Origin: Methanospirillum stamsii | GTDB taxonomy: Archaea > Halobacteriota > Methanomicrobia > Methanomicrobiales > Methanospirillaceae | Assembly: GCF_003173335.1 (NCBI RefSeq) | Contig: NZ_QGMZ01000015.1 | Coordinates: 49,562-113,561, forward strand | Direction: 5' to 3' | DNA: 64,000 nt | In this document: piece by piece, positions 7,795 through 17,161 of the stretch | Layout: every line of letters begins with the position of its first letter | How positions within the stretch are numbered: the stretch's first letter is position 1 | The notes under the pieces: generated by a model | The model's input: only the letters and a program-made list of their open reading frames with translations | The model's database searches: none | Told to the model about the DNA's origin: nothing | Position numbers and translations under genes: made by a program

Positions 7795-9216
7795 CTATGA
7801 CATCGATCTCATAATGTATACCGGAGTAGGGAATCCTACTTTGTTTCCGGCTGTGTCTTTGACCGTCAAGGTTATCTCATTGTTTCCGGCCCGGAGGATA
7901 CTGGTAATGTTTACCAGTTCCCGGCTGACAGTTTCGCCCTCTAGCGTATAAGGGTCGTTCGAATGATAGGGTATTATTTTTGTTTTTCCGGCTGCAAGAT
8001 TTGAAACCTGCAGTTCGTTGTCATAGAATATTGTCGAAAGGGTTGTTTTTGATTGCGATAAATACACGTGACCCTGACCGTCCCAGGCATACGTAACCGG
8101 TGTGGTTGATATCTCATCGCCTGGTCCGGTGATGTTTCTCCAGTATGCGGATGCCAAAATTGTTTTTGATCCGTCGTTTAGGATCAGTCGACCGGTTTCC
8201 GGATCATAGATTATATATCTATCCCCTGCTCTACTGTCTTCGGTTGGACAACCTGACGGGATCAACATTAAACCTGTAAATTGTGCTTCTATTGGACAAT
8301 AAAAACGGGATAATCCTACCCCATGGCCTACCAACTCCACCCCTAACACCGCATTTATAAAACTCCCCCAAGCAGACTCAGGTATTGTAACTGTAGTAAA
8401 TTTAGGATAATTTGGATTGCATCGATAAGTAACATCAATATCTCCCTCACGAAATATTTTGGATTCAGTTGCACAGTACTGTAACACTTGTGCACCGATC
8501 GTAATTTCAGGGCAATGATTCCAGCAACAGTAACCCGTATGATAATCCCACGTCTGATATCCATATATAGATTTGTACAAATACCGAAATTGTATCTCTT
8601 TTATACCGGCTAATGAAATAGTAGGACTTTCTAGTCTTGGATTTGTCGAATTGGATCGTGCCCCATCCCAACTGGCAGACAAATCAACAAGACCACTAGA
8701 TATTGATTTCGCAGGGTAATACCAATCAGGATGAGGCCCGTCAATTCCCATATCAGTCCACAAATCATACGATAGATCGGTATAATTCAACACCACAGTA
8801 TAATTTGGGTAATCCCACCCGGTAATGGTGTATATTATAGTATTATATCCTCTCCCAACAGGCCGGAACTCAATTAATTGTTTCCCAATAATATCTTCAG
8901 GATCCCATTCTCGTAAAATATCCTCTAGTTTATAACAGTCACTCACCCCTGTCAACGTGAACACAGCAGCCCCGAGTGGCATCATCTCCCACGAAAACGG
9001 CATGCCATCTAAATGGAATGGGGTATCCCAGACCGGATACGTCCAGACATAATCATGAAGATCCAAATCAATCCGGGGCATGGCTAGTTTCGTTCCGTCT
9101 GATAATGTCAGGACATCAACCTTGTCACCAACCTGGACTGGCTCAATTTTTTTTGCAAACGCCCACGGAGTTCCGGCCCCATACACGAGCACTTTATCAC
9201 CAACCTGGACAACCAA
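7795..9216 (-). CDS. Virion tail-tip/baseplate-distal protein, unknown family
   Basis: A 473-residue protein, last gene of the tail operon. It starts at a TTG (9214-9216) directly after the TGA of the 905-residue gene, giving VVQVGDKVLVYGAG; a close copy of that motif (PVQVGDKVDV) recurs about 25 residues on. The remainder is beta-rich with many aromatic residues and Cys pairs in the middle, and ends in a fibre-like segment with the phrase TLTVKDTAGNKVGFPTPVY. Position and composition suggest a receptor-binding or adhesion protein. The middle (8300-8950) is more AT-rich than its neighbours, hinting at domain exchange. Confidence 0.6.
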   Translation of the reverse strand: MVVQVGDKVLVYGAGTPWAFAKKIEPVQVGDKVDVLTLSDGTKLAMPRIDLDLHDYVWTYPVWDTPFHLDGMPFSWEMMPLGAAVFTLTGVSDCYKLEDILREWDPEDIIGKQLIEFRPVGRGYNTIIYTITGWDYPNYTVVLNYTDLSYDLWTDMGIDGPHPDWYYPAKSISSGLVDLSASWDGARSNSTNPRLESPTISLAGIKEIQFRYLYKSIYGYQTWDYHTGYCCWNHCPEITIGAQVLQYCATESKIFREGDIDVTYRCNPNYPKFTTVTIPESAWGSFINAVLGVELVGHGVGLSRFYCPIEAQFTGLMLIPSGCPTEDSRAGDRYIIYDPETGRLILNDGSKTILASAYWRNITGPGDEISTTPVTYAWDGQGHVYLSQSKTTLSTIFYDNELQVSNLAAGKTKIIPYHSNDPYTLEGETVSRELVNITSILRAGNNEITLTVKDTAGNKVGFPTPVYIMRSMS

Positions 9217-11934
9217 TCAGACCACCCTTGTCGTTACGATCTCACCGGACTCCAAAACCACGGTCCCGGCCTGACCGTCAATCGCTGTGCATGTTCCAAC
9301 CTGCATCCCAGGAATTTGAGCGATTTTATCATCAACAATGGTTTCGACTTCGCTAGTCATATCGTCGGACGAATACCGGTACATCCTCCGGAGAGCGGAC
9401 CATTTTACATTCTCAGTGAATTCAATATCAACTGTTTTTTCAACCCCGTCTTTTGTTGCCCGAACGGTCTTTTTTATTCGCGTTATTCTCATCCAGTTTT
9501 CAGAGACACCTGTGTATCCAGTTATTTTTATTTTCTGTAACAGTTCGAGATCCATTCGGTCAATTGCCTTTGCGGTAAATGTGTATGCAGTCTCTGAATA
9601 GTATTCAAACAGTTCCTGTGCCCGAGCGTTCACCTGTTCCTGTGTGGTCCATGACCCAGAGTTCTCAATTTTTTCAATCGGAAGTTCGTCTCCGGCTGTA
9701 ACAGCAGGACTCTCAACGGTGCAGAAAAACACCCCGCCGGCGTTGTTTCGGCCGATAACCGTCACCCGGTTGTATCGCTCATCACCCCGGACCACGGGTT
9801 TGATTGAGTCTGCTAGGTATGGATCCGGATACGTAAACGTCACTGGAGTAGGTAAATCGAGTTCTGTGTCGATATCGTCTTCACTGATGAAATATGCTGC
9901 AGCGGTTGCAATCCCTTCAACTACAATCCATTTAACGAGGAATACAAACCGGCAATAGGCACAGATCTTCTCTATAGCCTGTTTTTTGGTTGTGCCAATA
10001 GCAAAATCAAACACCTTGTTGTTGAGCGTATCGCCCCATGCTGTGACCTGGTTGATCTTGTATGGCATGATACCAGTCGTTTCTTCCCAATCGTCGCCTC
10101 CGAGGAGTCCGGTGATGATATCTGCCGGGTTGACAGATGCAACATTGTGCTGGTATGTTGACTGTACCTGCTGTCTTGCAAGATACCAAGCATAATCGTA
10201 TCCGGATATGACTGTCTTGTTTGCTGCATCCTTGATGGTGTATGATCCTTTCGGGAGTATTCCGGCGAATATGGATTGGGTGACACCCAGATGGTCAGTT
10301 GTTGAAAATGTTGCATGTCGCAAAACATCAGTGTTAAGTTCGGTATACCCGTCGATTGTTGCATTCATGGCCCAAATATCATCAGTCACCGCTTTGGATA
10401 CGCTGATCTGGGTTAGGTCCAAGGTATCGAGCGGGATATAGTTTTTCGTGACGACTGACCCGGATAATGAGAGGTCGGCTTCGATGAGCGGGAATAATAT
10501 CGTGATTGGTGCAGATGGAGTGAGATCAAGCCCTGCCGATACCAGGGGCTGGAGAATCGTTGCACCCATGGACCCAGAGAGGGAGAGGGTTGCCTCGATT
10601 GGATCCATGATGTAGGTGTTGCCGCCGGTCTGTTGTGTTCCGATGGTTTCGTATGGGGTTATCCGGGTAGAGTTTGGTTGATGGGAAATAAGATTGAGAG
10701 TCGGTTCAGTGGCTGCATATTTCCGGATTGCTACAAAATCAACATAGATCACTGCACCGGATCCATACGCATGGAATACGGGATGGCGGTTGGATACTGA
10801 CGCATATGGTGCCGAATTAACCTTTTGAACTCCGTCGATGCTAAATTGCGTTGCGTTTGAACCCCCTCCCGTTCTAGTAATCTCTATGATCCTGTACGCT
10901 GCGGACATACTGACACTATGAGCAGTTTGCCCGCTCGTTGTACCTGAACCCGGGTAACAGTATGTTGCGTCCAGTTCATCCATCAAGGCATTGCTGGTAG
11001 TTGCTGCACTACTTTCATGACCAGACCACAGGGTGCCAGATGCTCCATATTTTACTTTGTATCGTAAATTATACCCTGCCCCAAAATCTGTTTTGCCATA
11101 GATATAGGCTGCACTGGCCCCCCGAGTAATTGTACATATTCCAGAGGATACGGACACACCTGATGTTGCAGTCCATTTTGACGTGTCAATATTACTACCT
11201 GTGAAATCATCAAAAAAATCAAATGTATTTGCACCTGATGATTCTGAACCCGCTCTCCCATTCCCATAAAACAAATTCAACCATCGTTGACCAGCAGTAG
11301 GGACTTCGATCCAAACAACTGCAGAGGTACGGGAGGTATAAGATTCTATCCAATAATCACACCTTTTCCCGTTGAACTGGGCAAACCGGATATCCCGGAA
11401 ATCCGACCTCATCCCCGGATGCCATTTCAGCGTAAGTTTGTGCTGATAGTTTGCCTGGCTGACTGGATTGGTGATCTGGATCAGGGTTTTGTATTTCCAT
11501 TCCGGATATGGTCCGGTCCCAAAACTCCGAGCATATTTCTGTTGATTTAACCTCCCTCCCTGCCGGAGAGTCCACACTCCTGAGTACCCCGGATTCATCG
11601 TCCCGGAGACTGCAGTCAGGACCGGATTAGCATCTTCGGTTCCTGCAGCAGTTGACTCGCTCTCTGCCTGACTGTTGCCGGAATAAAGATGGATGAGCCG
11701 TATTCCTGCAATTGGTATCTCGATTTTGACTGTCGCTGTTATCCGGTCAGTTTTCGAGGCAATATTGTAATCCAGTGAATTTCCTTTCGTGTCAGTAAAC
11801 CGGATGTCAGAATAATCCGGATTGATTCCTATCCGCCAGGGTAACAATAATGAAACCCACCGGTCATTTACGGTTGTGACAGGTGATAAAGAAAAAGTAA
11901 TCCGGTGTTTCCACCGGGAATAATTGAGAGGCAT
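9217..11934 (-). CDS. Large tail hub/fibre protein with two DUF2341-like domains
   Basis: A 905-residue protein. Residues about 1-95 and 145-235 are two related DUF2341-like modules (each with W-K-x3-I/L near the start, then SDIRF/FRDIRF and Y-W/Y-N-I). About 240-420 is a concanavalin-like beta domain (FFDDFTGSNIDTSKW, VYVDF). From about 500 onward it resembles siphovirus tail proteins of the gp27/late-control D kind (ERYNRVTVIGRN). DUF2341 domains are common in archaeal surface proteins, so this protein plausibly joins the tail tip to the host sheath or S-layer. It follows the 126-residue gene by 12 bases. Confidence 0.7.
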   Translation of the reverse strand: MPLNYSRWKHRITFSLSPVTTVNDRWVSLLLPWRIGINPDYSDIRFTDTKGNSLDYNIASKTDRITATVKIEIPIAGIRLIHLYSGNSQAESESTAAGTEDANPVLTAVSGTMNPGYSGVWTLRQGGRLNQQKYARSFGTGPYPEWKYKTLIQITNPVSQANYQHKLTLKWHPGMRSDFRDIRFAQFNGKRCDYWIESYTSRTSAVVWIEVPTAGQRWLNLFYGNGRAGSESSGANTFDFFDDFTGSNIDTSKWTATSGVSVSSGICTITRGASAAYIYGKTDFGAGYNLRYKVKYGASGTLWSGHESSAATTSNALMDELDATYCYPGSGTTSGQTAHSVSMSAAYRIIEITRTGGGSNATQFSIDGVQKVNSAPYASVSNRHPVFHAYGSGAVIYVDFVAIRKYAATEPTLNLISHQPNSTRITPYETIGTQQTGGNTYIMDPIEATLSLSGSMGATILQPLVSAGLDLTPSAPITILFPLIEADLSLSGSVVTKNYIPLDTLDLTQISVSKAVTDDIWAMNATIDGYTELNTDVLRHATFSTTDHLGVTQSIFAGILPKGSYTIKDAANKTVISGYDYAWYLARQQVQSTYQHNVASVNPADIITGLLGGDDWEETTGIMPYKINQVTAWGDTLNNKVFDFAIGTTKKQAIEKICAYCRFVFLVKWIVVEGIATAAAYFISEDDIDTELDLPTPVTFTYPDPYLADSIKPVVRGDERYNRVTVIGRNNAGGVFFCTVESPAVTAGDELPIEKIENSGSWTTQEQVNARAQELFEYYSETAYTFTAKAIDRMDLELLQKIKITGYTGVSENWMRITRIKKTVRATKDGVEKTVDIEFTENVKWSALRRMYRYSSDDMTSEVETIVDDKIAQIPGMQVGTCTAIDGQAGTVVLESGEIVTTRVV

Positions 11935-11946
11935 GAGGTACTAACC

Positions 11947-12327
11947 TCACGCGGCCTGTGTGTGTGCCCAGGCAGAAAACGCTGTAATATCCTGTGCAGT
12001 GTCCAGATTCGTAACCCCGACTTTCAAGAACTTCGGTGCCGGATTGACAGCGAACGTTTGCGACTTGGTAGTGTTCGCGGTGAACGGCATATCAAACTGG
12101 TCATATGGATCAGTATCGTAGTTCGTCCCGTCGTAACTGGCAAATAATTTGACAGTACATCCTGCTGTTGCTCCGGATGCATACGTTACCGTGCATTCGA
12201 TAGCCAGGTTAATCAGAGTATCTGTGCTGGTTGGTCCGATTGCTGTCGAGTTTGCTAGGTCGAGGCTGGCTGATTCCTGAACGGTCTGATTGTCAACTAC
12301 CTTTGTCACTATTTTTTGAAGACTCAT
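11947..12327 (-). CDS. Small tail protein, beta-rich
   Basis: A 126-residue beta-rich protein rich in Thr/Ala, with the phrase VKLFASYDGTNYDTDPYDQF typical of small virion decoration or tail proteins that report displacement of a measured signal from zero. No cysteine cluster or enzyme motif. It overlaps the upstream gene by 4 bases (ATGA) and belongs to the distal tail operon. Confidence 0.6.
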   Translation of the reverse strand: MSLQKIVTKVVDNQTVQESASLDLANSTAIGPTSTDTLINLAIECTVTYASGATAGCTVKLFASYDGTNYDTDPYDQFDMPFTANTTKSQTFAVNPAPKFLKVGVTNLDTAQDITAFSAWAHTQAA

Positions 12328-12686
12328 GTTGCTTCTCCTGTTGTCACTTTTACTGTCACTGTCACTGAATCCCCCGGATCAACACCCCGGACCACTGACC
12401 AGAGATGCCGGAGCAGCAAACATTCATCCGCTGACAATACTGCGACCTCTGCCAGCGAATATGAGGACGCAAACCCGGTGATTGTTGCAGTCCACACACA
12501 TTTGTTAGTCGCTTCGTACGTTGGTGTGCAACTCTGTTCTCCTACCTCTGTGATAAGTGCTGTATGTGCTGCCGATTCTGCATCGGTCCCGGTGCCTACT
12601 GCTATCTTCGTAAACGGTGTTACTGAGTCCACTCCTCCCAGGAGTTTTGCAGCTCTGATAAGTCCGGTATCAGCGATTTTTGCCAA
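12324..12686 (-). CDS. Tail fibre/tail-collar-like protein with TTG start
   Basis: A 120-residue protein beginning AKIADTGLIRAAKLL, with TKIAVGTGTDAESAAHTAL near residue 27; that GxG(T)xAxxxxxT pattern is common in phage tail-fibre N-terminal regions. The start is TTG 12684-12686, supported by a strong GAGGTGA ribosome site six bases upstream that lies inside the overlapping 39-codon gene. It overlaps the next gene by ATGA. Confidence 0.65.
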   Translation of the reverse strand: MAKIADTGLIRAAKLLGGVDSVTPFTKIAVGTGTDAESAAHTALITEVGEQSCTPTYEATNKCVWTATITGFASSYSLAEVAVLSADECLLLRHLWSVVRGVDPGDSVTVTVKVTTGEAT

Positions 12687-12789
12687 GTTTTGTCACCTCG
12701 TTGTCGATGCTCTTTATTTTTCCGTCTTTGTCTCTGATTATCATCTCAACCTCTACCTCCTTAAATCCGGATTTGGCTTCTTCGGTCAT
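12670..12789 (-). CDS. 39-residue small tail-operon protein
   Basis: A previously easy-to-miss frame: ATG 12787-12789 overlaps the TGA of the 106-residue gene (ATGA) and the frame closes at 12670. It is acidic and amphipathic (KEVEVEMIIRDKDGKIKSID), as in small phage coiled-coil proteins. Its 3' end overlaps the TTG-start gene by 17 bases and supplies that gene's ribosome site. Coding is supported by tight coupling and protein-like composition. Confidence 0.6.
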   Translation of the reverse strand: MTEEAKSGFKEVEVEMIIRDKDGKIKSIDNEVTKLGKNR

Positions 12790-13106
12790 GTTGTGTCCTG
12801 CACAAATTGCATAGTGATTTCCTTAGTGCTCGGGTTCATCTCCTTCTCTCTCCACGATTTTATCACACATTTTGTATTGGTTGCTCCGTTGATGACCAGA
12901 GAACCAACCACCGTTAATTTTGCTAATAGAGCGGAGTATTCCGCCAATGACTCTGTGATGCATGAAATCTGCCAGGATTTTTTCACTGTCGATGATACGG
13001 TGAGTTTGGTTTTCCCGGACACGAGTTCGGTCTCGTTTACCTGAGGTTTCGGCTGTGGTTTTACATCCGGCTCTTTGAGAGTCAGACTGTCGAATGTAAC
13101 GGTCAT
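12786..13106 (-). CDS. Tail protein of unknown family (106 residues)
   Basis: Lies directly after the tape measure gene (ATGA overlap), where siphoviruses encode distal tail or minor tail proteins. The N-terminus is beta-strand-like with a Pro/Lys linker (EPDVKPQPKPQVNE); the rest alternates strands. It contains SGKTKLTVSSTVKKSW, a phrase seen in tail-component proteins that read the same fold as tail tube proteins. No further assignment is possible. Confidence 0.6.
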   Translation of the reverse strand: MTVTFDSLTLKEPDVKPQPKPQVNETELVSGKTKLTVSSTVKKSWQISCITESLAEYSALLAKLTVVGSLVINGATNTKCVIKSWREKEMNPSTKEITMQFVQDTT

Positions 13107-15745
13107 CCGGACGTCACCCCCCGCTGTGCCCGTTTCTGTGCCTGCATCGTTGCAATTTCGGCCATGATATCAGTGATAGAATAGTCCTTACTGGCGGTGA
13201 TGCTGCCGATATCAATCGGTGCAGAGTTGTCCTGGTATCCGATCTGTGTACCGCCTGATATACTGGCCGGTTGAGCAACCGGAGCAGCAGCAGCCTCAGC
13301 AACCTGGAGAGAGGCAGCCTGCACGGCCGGAACGGTTGCCAGGAGCGGGTCAACAAAGTATGCCCCGAAGTTCGGTAGTTGAGATAATGGTCCGGTCTCT
13401 GCCGGAGAATGCGGGATAAACTGACCGATGATGTTGAATATGTTGCCAATGGTTGATGCAATTGCACCGGCAGCAGACTGCATACCCTGGACAATATACA
13501 TGATGATATTGTAACCCGCTGCGATGAATCCCTGACCCATCGTAACAATAAAGTCTGAAATGCCTGTGAACAGTGCGGTAAATGCCTGTTGCACACTTCC
13601 CCCGAGTGCAGAGAATGCAGATGTGATAGTGCCAAAAGAGCTAGTCAATGCCCCCGGAACTCCGGAGAGGGCTGACTCGACCGCTGATGTTACTCCGGAG
13701 AATGCTGATGCGATAGTCCCGGATACATCGGACAGAGCTGATCCTATCACTCCGGAGAGCCCGGAAAAGATGTCCCCGACTATGGCCGGAATTTCAGCAA
13801 ATACCGACCCGATTAAATCCCCCACTCCGGAGAAGGCATCTGCAATGACATCCGGAACGGTTGCGAGTGCTTCAGCGATTCCTTCAACTACGCCACCGAA
13901 GGCTTCGGTAATGGCACTTGCCGCCTCTCCAACTGCTGCACTGACAATACCCCCGATACCGGTAAAAGCGGCTTTGATTGCGTTTGGAATTCCGGAAAGA
14001 GCAGATCCGATGGTTGATGTAAGACCGGAGAATATCCCGGAGATGGTCCCAGGTATCCCGGATAGAATCCCCGATACTGCACCAGGCAGACCCCCAAGTC
14101 CGGATGTGATCGCTGAGGTGATGCTGGAAAATGCAGATGATAACCCGTCGGCTAATCCTCCTACCGTCTCACCGATGATGCCCACCGCGTCACGGAACGG
14201 AGCGGCCATATCCTCTGCGATTACCGACAAATCCCATTGGCCGGACACGATGTCAATAATCAGGTTTCCTATTGCCCCAATCGGAGCCAGGACCACCTTG
14301 AGAATACGCATAATCATGTTTCCAAGATCTGACTGTTCAACGAGCCGCCCGATTCCGGATATCCAGTCAAGGACTCCGGTTTCGAGGAGTATCCAGACAC
14401 CTGCCAAACCAAGGGCAACACCGGCCCCTACTGCAACAATGGCGGATGAGAACGCTGCTGTTAATCCGGATACCAGGGTCCCGGATAGTCCGGCAATGGT
14501 TGACCCGAGCCCTGCAAGCCCTTGAGCGATTCCGGCGAATACTGCACCCAGTCCAAGGCTTTTCAGAGCTGCCAGTCCCATGAGAGCCGGACCAAGAACC
14601 GCGAACCCCTGAGCGGCATAGAGGGCCATACCGGCCACTCCTTGTAACGGTTCAGGCAACTCTTTCAGAGCGTTTGCTAATCCTCCCATAGCATCAGCTG
14701 CAATCTCCGTTGCCGGTGCCATGCCTTCCCCAAGGGCAATTTTCGCAGCATCCATCTTGTTAGTCGCAATCTCCAGTTTTGACCCGGTTGACTCGACTAC
14801 TGTGTTGAATGCTTCGTTTTTGAAGGAAGCGTCGTTCATTTGTCCAGATAACTCTCCGAGTTTGTCTTTTTCATCGAGTAGCGCCATTGCGGCCTTAACG
14901 CCTTCCTGTCCGAATATCTCCTGGAGGGCACTCATCCGGTCAACATTCCCGCCAGTACTGGAAAGAGCATCATCCAACTGATTCAGCACCGATTCAAGAC
15001 CTACAAAGTTCCCCTCGTTGTCCTTGACGTGAACCCCCATTTCCTCAAGTTTCTGAATAACAGAGGGATTTACAAGCCGGGTCAGCATGGCATTCATGGA
15101 TGTTCCAGCTACTTCCGCACTGGTGAACCGGTTTTGTAAAAGCACGTTCGCCGCTGCCAGTTCATTAAATGAAATTCCGAGGTTGGCGCCTGCCCCGATG
15201 TTTCGCATTATTTCGCTTGTGAAATCGCCTAGTTCCCACTTACCGACACCGACAGCCTTAGCGAGAATATTGGTCACATCTGCAGCGGAATAAACGCCTT
15301 CCCCATATGCCCCAAATACGTTAATGACCGCGTCAACGGAATCTTTAAGCTCCATATTTCCGCCGACTGCTAGTTTTGTAGCCTCTGGGATGGTGTTCAT
15401 CATGGTATCGAAATCGTATCCGACTGATATCATGGAATACATAGCATCTGCAACTGATGTTGCAGAGATAGGCACCTGAGAAGAAAGTTCGAGTGCTGCA
15501 TCTTTCATCCGGTTGAACTCTTCTTCAGATGTGCCCCCAAGAGCTTCAACGGCAGTCATTGCCTCATCGAAATCAAGAAACGACCGGTTGACATCATCGA
15601 CCATGAGTTTGGAGGCGACCCCGACCCCGGTAAACGCCGCTCCGACTGCCATGAGATTGGCCTGAGATTTTTTCGATCCGTCCCCGGTTTTGTCGTTACA
15701 AAGAATATCATAGGCGACGGACCCTAAGGATCCTAACAATCCCAT
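13103..15745 (-). CDS. Tail tape measure protein (TP901/PhageMin_Tail type)
   Basis: An 880-residue protein. Residues about 40-300 form the PhageMin_Tail core (SFLDFDEAMTAVEALGG, ALELSSQVPISATSVADAM, GANLGISFNELAAANVLLQN). Residues about 370-470 are hydrophobic Gly/Ala helices, and about 530-740 is a long array of short degenerate repeats (I-x-SAFSG-I/V period about 22), which set tail length in this family. It sets siphovirus tail length and passes into the host on injection. It begins 4 bases after the tail chaperone extension ends. Confidence 0.92.
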   Translation of the reverse strand: MGLLGSLGSVAYDILCNDKTGDGSKKSQANLMAVGAAFTGVGVASKLMVDDVNRSFLDFDEAMTAVEALGGTSEEEFNRMKDAALELSSQVPISATSVADAMYSMISVGYDFDTMMNTIPEATKLAVGGNMELKDSVDAVINVFGAYGEGVYSAADVTNILAKAVGVGKWELGDFTSEIMRNIGAGANLGISFNELAAANVLLQNRFTSAEVAGTSMNAMLTRLVNPSVIQKLEEMGVHVKDNEGNFVGLESVLNQLDDALSSTGGNVDRMSALQEIFGQEGVKAAMALLDEKDKLGELSGQMNDASFKNEAFNTVVESTGSKLEIATNKMDAAKIALGEGMAPATEIAADAMGGLANALKELPEPLQGVAGMALYAAQGFAVLGPALMGLAALKSLGLGAVFAGIAQGLAGLGSTIAGLSGTLVSGLTAAFSSAIVAVGAGVALGLAGVWILLETGVLDWISGIGRLVEQSDLGNMIMRILKVVLAPIGAIGNLIIDIVSGQWDLSVIAEDMAAPFRDAVGIIGETVGGLADGLSSAFSSITSAITSGLGGLPGAVSGILSGIPGTISGIFSGLTSTIGSALSGIPNAIKAAFTGIGGIVSAAVGEAASAITEAFGGVVEGIAEALATVPDVIADAFSGVGDLIGSVFAEIPAIVGDIFSGLSGVIGSALSDVSGTIASAFSGVTSAVESALSGVPGALTSSFGTITSAFSALGGSVQQAFTALFTGISDFIVTMGQGFIAAGYNIIMYIVQGMQSAAGAIASTIGNIFNIIGQFIPHSPAETGPLSQLPNFGAYFVDPLLATVPAVQAASLQVAEAAAAPVAQPASISGGTQIGYQDNSAPIDIGSITASKDYSITDIMAEIATMQAQKRAQRGVTSG

Positions 15746-15748
15746 AGT

Positions 15749-15926
15749 TTACCGCCTCCGTTTCTGTGCCTGCTCTTTTTCGTGCATGGATTTCATCTTC
15801 TGATTATACCAGGACTTCCAGAACAGCCGGATGTCTGCCGGAAGGTTTGCATATTCCCGAGGGTCGAGAATTCCGAGGTACCGGAGAAAGTCCCCGTAGT
15901 TCTGGCCCTGTTTACTCTGTCCGAAA
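15749..15926 (-). CDS. Frameshifted C-terminal extension of the tail assembly chaperone (T part of G-T)
   Basis: An open frame without any start codon runs from about 15932 to TAA 15749-15751. It encodes a basic helical segment (GDFLRYLGILDPREYANLPA, then DIRLFWKSWYNQKMK) ending in RRR. It lies +1 relative to the upstream chaperone frame and is open only downstream of a TGA in its own frame, so the shift must occur in a window of about ten codons. The best site is TCC TTT CGG at 15921-15929: Phe-tRNA on UUU can slip +1 to UUC. The fusion would be about 208 residues. This is the classical siphovirus G/GT arrangement, just before the tape measure gene. Confidence 0.75.
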
Positions 15927-16376
15927 GGACTGGAGGTCTTTCACCCGGTTGATTCGTTTGCTGATTTGATGTTCCAGGAATGCTGCCAGGACCTGAAGAG
16001 CGACATCCACCGGCCATTTATCTTTATTGTCCCTGAACCAGTCTGCAGTCAGAAAGGGATTAGCGGTCATGAGCTCGAGCTGTCGATAAGTGATATCAGA
16101 CATCTCCGGGTTGCCTTTTTCGAGTTCTGCCTTCCGGAGTTCGAGAGCCCCCATCTCCTGCATCTCTTCCTCTGACAGTGCTGTCCGAACAGCGATTTTA
16201 TCCCCGTTCCCGAGATCCACATCCTCATAGCAGTCTTTGACCCGGCGTTCGAGCATCGCGATCTCATTCTGCCATCGGTACGTATCAGCGGTTTCTGCTG
16301 CTCGTATCCGGTCAAAATTGGATTGATGCTCTTTGAGCATCACCGCTGCCTCTTTCGGGTCGATGGTCCGGCTCAT
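15912..16376 (-). CDS. Tail assembly chaperone (G-type, frameshift donor)
   Basis: A 154-residue acidic helical protein between the tail tube and the tape measure genes. The product ends VKDLQSFRTE; the shift site is at the Phe151 codon. In siphoviruses the short product and the frameshifted long product bind the tape measure and recruit tail tube protein. It overlaps the tube gene by ATGA. Confidence 0.8.
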   Translation of the reverse strand: MSRTIDPKEAAVMLKEHQSNFDRIRAAETADTYRWQNEIAMLERRVKDCYEDVDLGNGDKIAVRTALSEEEMQEMGALELRKAELEKGNPEMSDITYRQLELMTANPFLTADWFRDNKDKWPVDVALQVLAAFLEHQISKRINRVKDLQSFRTE

Positions 16377-17152
16377 GTCACACTCACAGACAGGGTATCA
16401 GGATCTCTCATCTCGACATCGCCCTCAACGTCAATTATTTTGCCTGCATCTTCCCAGGCGATTCCACCGGCCTTGAACCAGCAGTCAGGCTGAGTGATGA
16501 CAATCGTGTGACCTCCTTTGGTCAGGGTGCCGACAAGATCGAATATTTTCGGATCTCCTACGGTATAGGTAGAAGAACCTGCAATTGATGCCACGGCAAA
16601 CGTCCCGAGGTCGCTGGTTGAGTCCATCCCCCGGAGCACATGCCCAAAGACTTTCTTAAATACCTTGGTTGAGGTCCAAGTAGTACCGATTGCAGAGGGT
16701 TCGACCTCGATGAGTTCTTCCATCGGGTTCTCATCCTTGTCCTCACCGATAATTGTGATGGTTCCTCCGGTTGTGATTGCATTGGTCTGCAGAGTATACC
16801 GGATCCGTGAAGCGGTTGCGATAGTGTCATCGGTCATATCCTCGTAATTATCCGTGCCATCGAGGACGTGAGAAGATGCAAGCAGAGTCTCTGCAGTCCC
16901 TGTAATCGGGGTATCGGTCAGGGAATACCCGAGGGTTTTCTCAATGTCTCCGTACACGAGAGCTTTTGTGATCTTCGTGGTCACAGAGAGTTTGCCCGGA
17001 ATGTTGATGTCCGAATGTTTCCCGCCCCGAGAATGACTCACGGTTGCTCTCTCCCATTTTACGTCATACTGCACGTCCGCAAGAGGAACGCCACCAACGG
17101 TGATGGTCCCCATTGCTCCGGTGTATTCGCCAAAATCTGCGACAGTTGTCAT
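16373..17152 (-). CDS. Tail tube protein
   Basis: A 259-residue beta-rich protein placed where major tail proteins lie (after the tail terminator, before the chaperone). It begins TTVADFGEYTGAMGTITVGG and contains an N-terminal ADVQYDVKWERATVSHSRGGK region resembling tail tube/phi13-type major tail proteins, a central variable domain (about 65-190), and ends with DVEGDVEMRDPDTLSVSVT. Expected to form the hexameric tube. About ten bases separate it from the upstream gene. Confidence 0.72.
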   Translation of the reverse strand: MTTVADFGEYTGAMGTITVGGVPLADVQYDVKWERATVSHSRGGKHSDINIPGKLSVTTKITKALVYGDIEKTLGYSLTDTPITGTAETLLASSHVLDGTDNYEDMTDDTIATASRIRYTLQTNAITTGGTITIIGEDKDENPMEELIEVEPSAIGTTWTSTKVFKKVFGHVLRGMDSTSDLGTFAVASIAGSSTYTVGDPKIFDLVGTLTKGGHTIVITQPDCWFKAGGIAWEDAGKIIDVEGDVEMRDPDTLSVSVT

Positions 17153-17161
17153 TTTTCCTCC

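Noticed and set aside
12316..13044. 242-codon plus-strand frame opposite tail genes
   Set aside because: Shadow of the three ATGA-coupled minus-strand tail genes; low protein-likeness.
13560..14525. 321-codon plus-strand frame opposite the tape measure gene
   Set aside because: Antisense shadow of the repeat-rich tape measure gene; Pro/Thr/Ala-rich composition without domains and no ribosome site.
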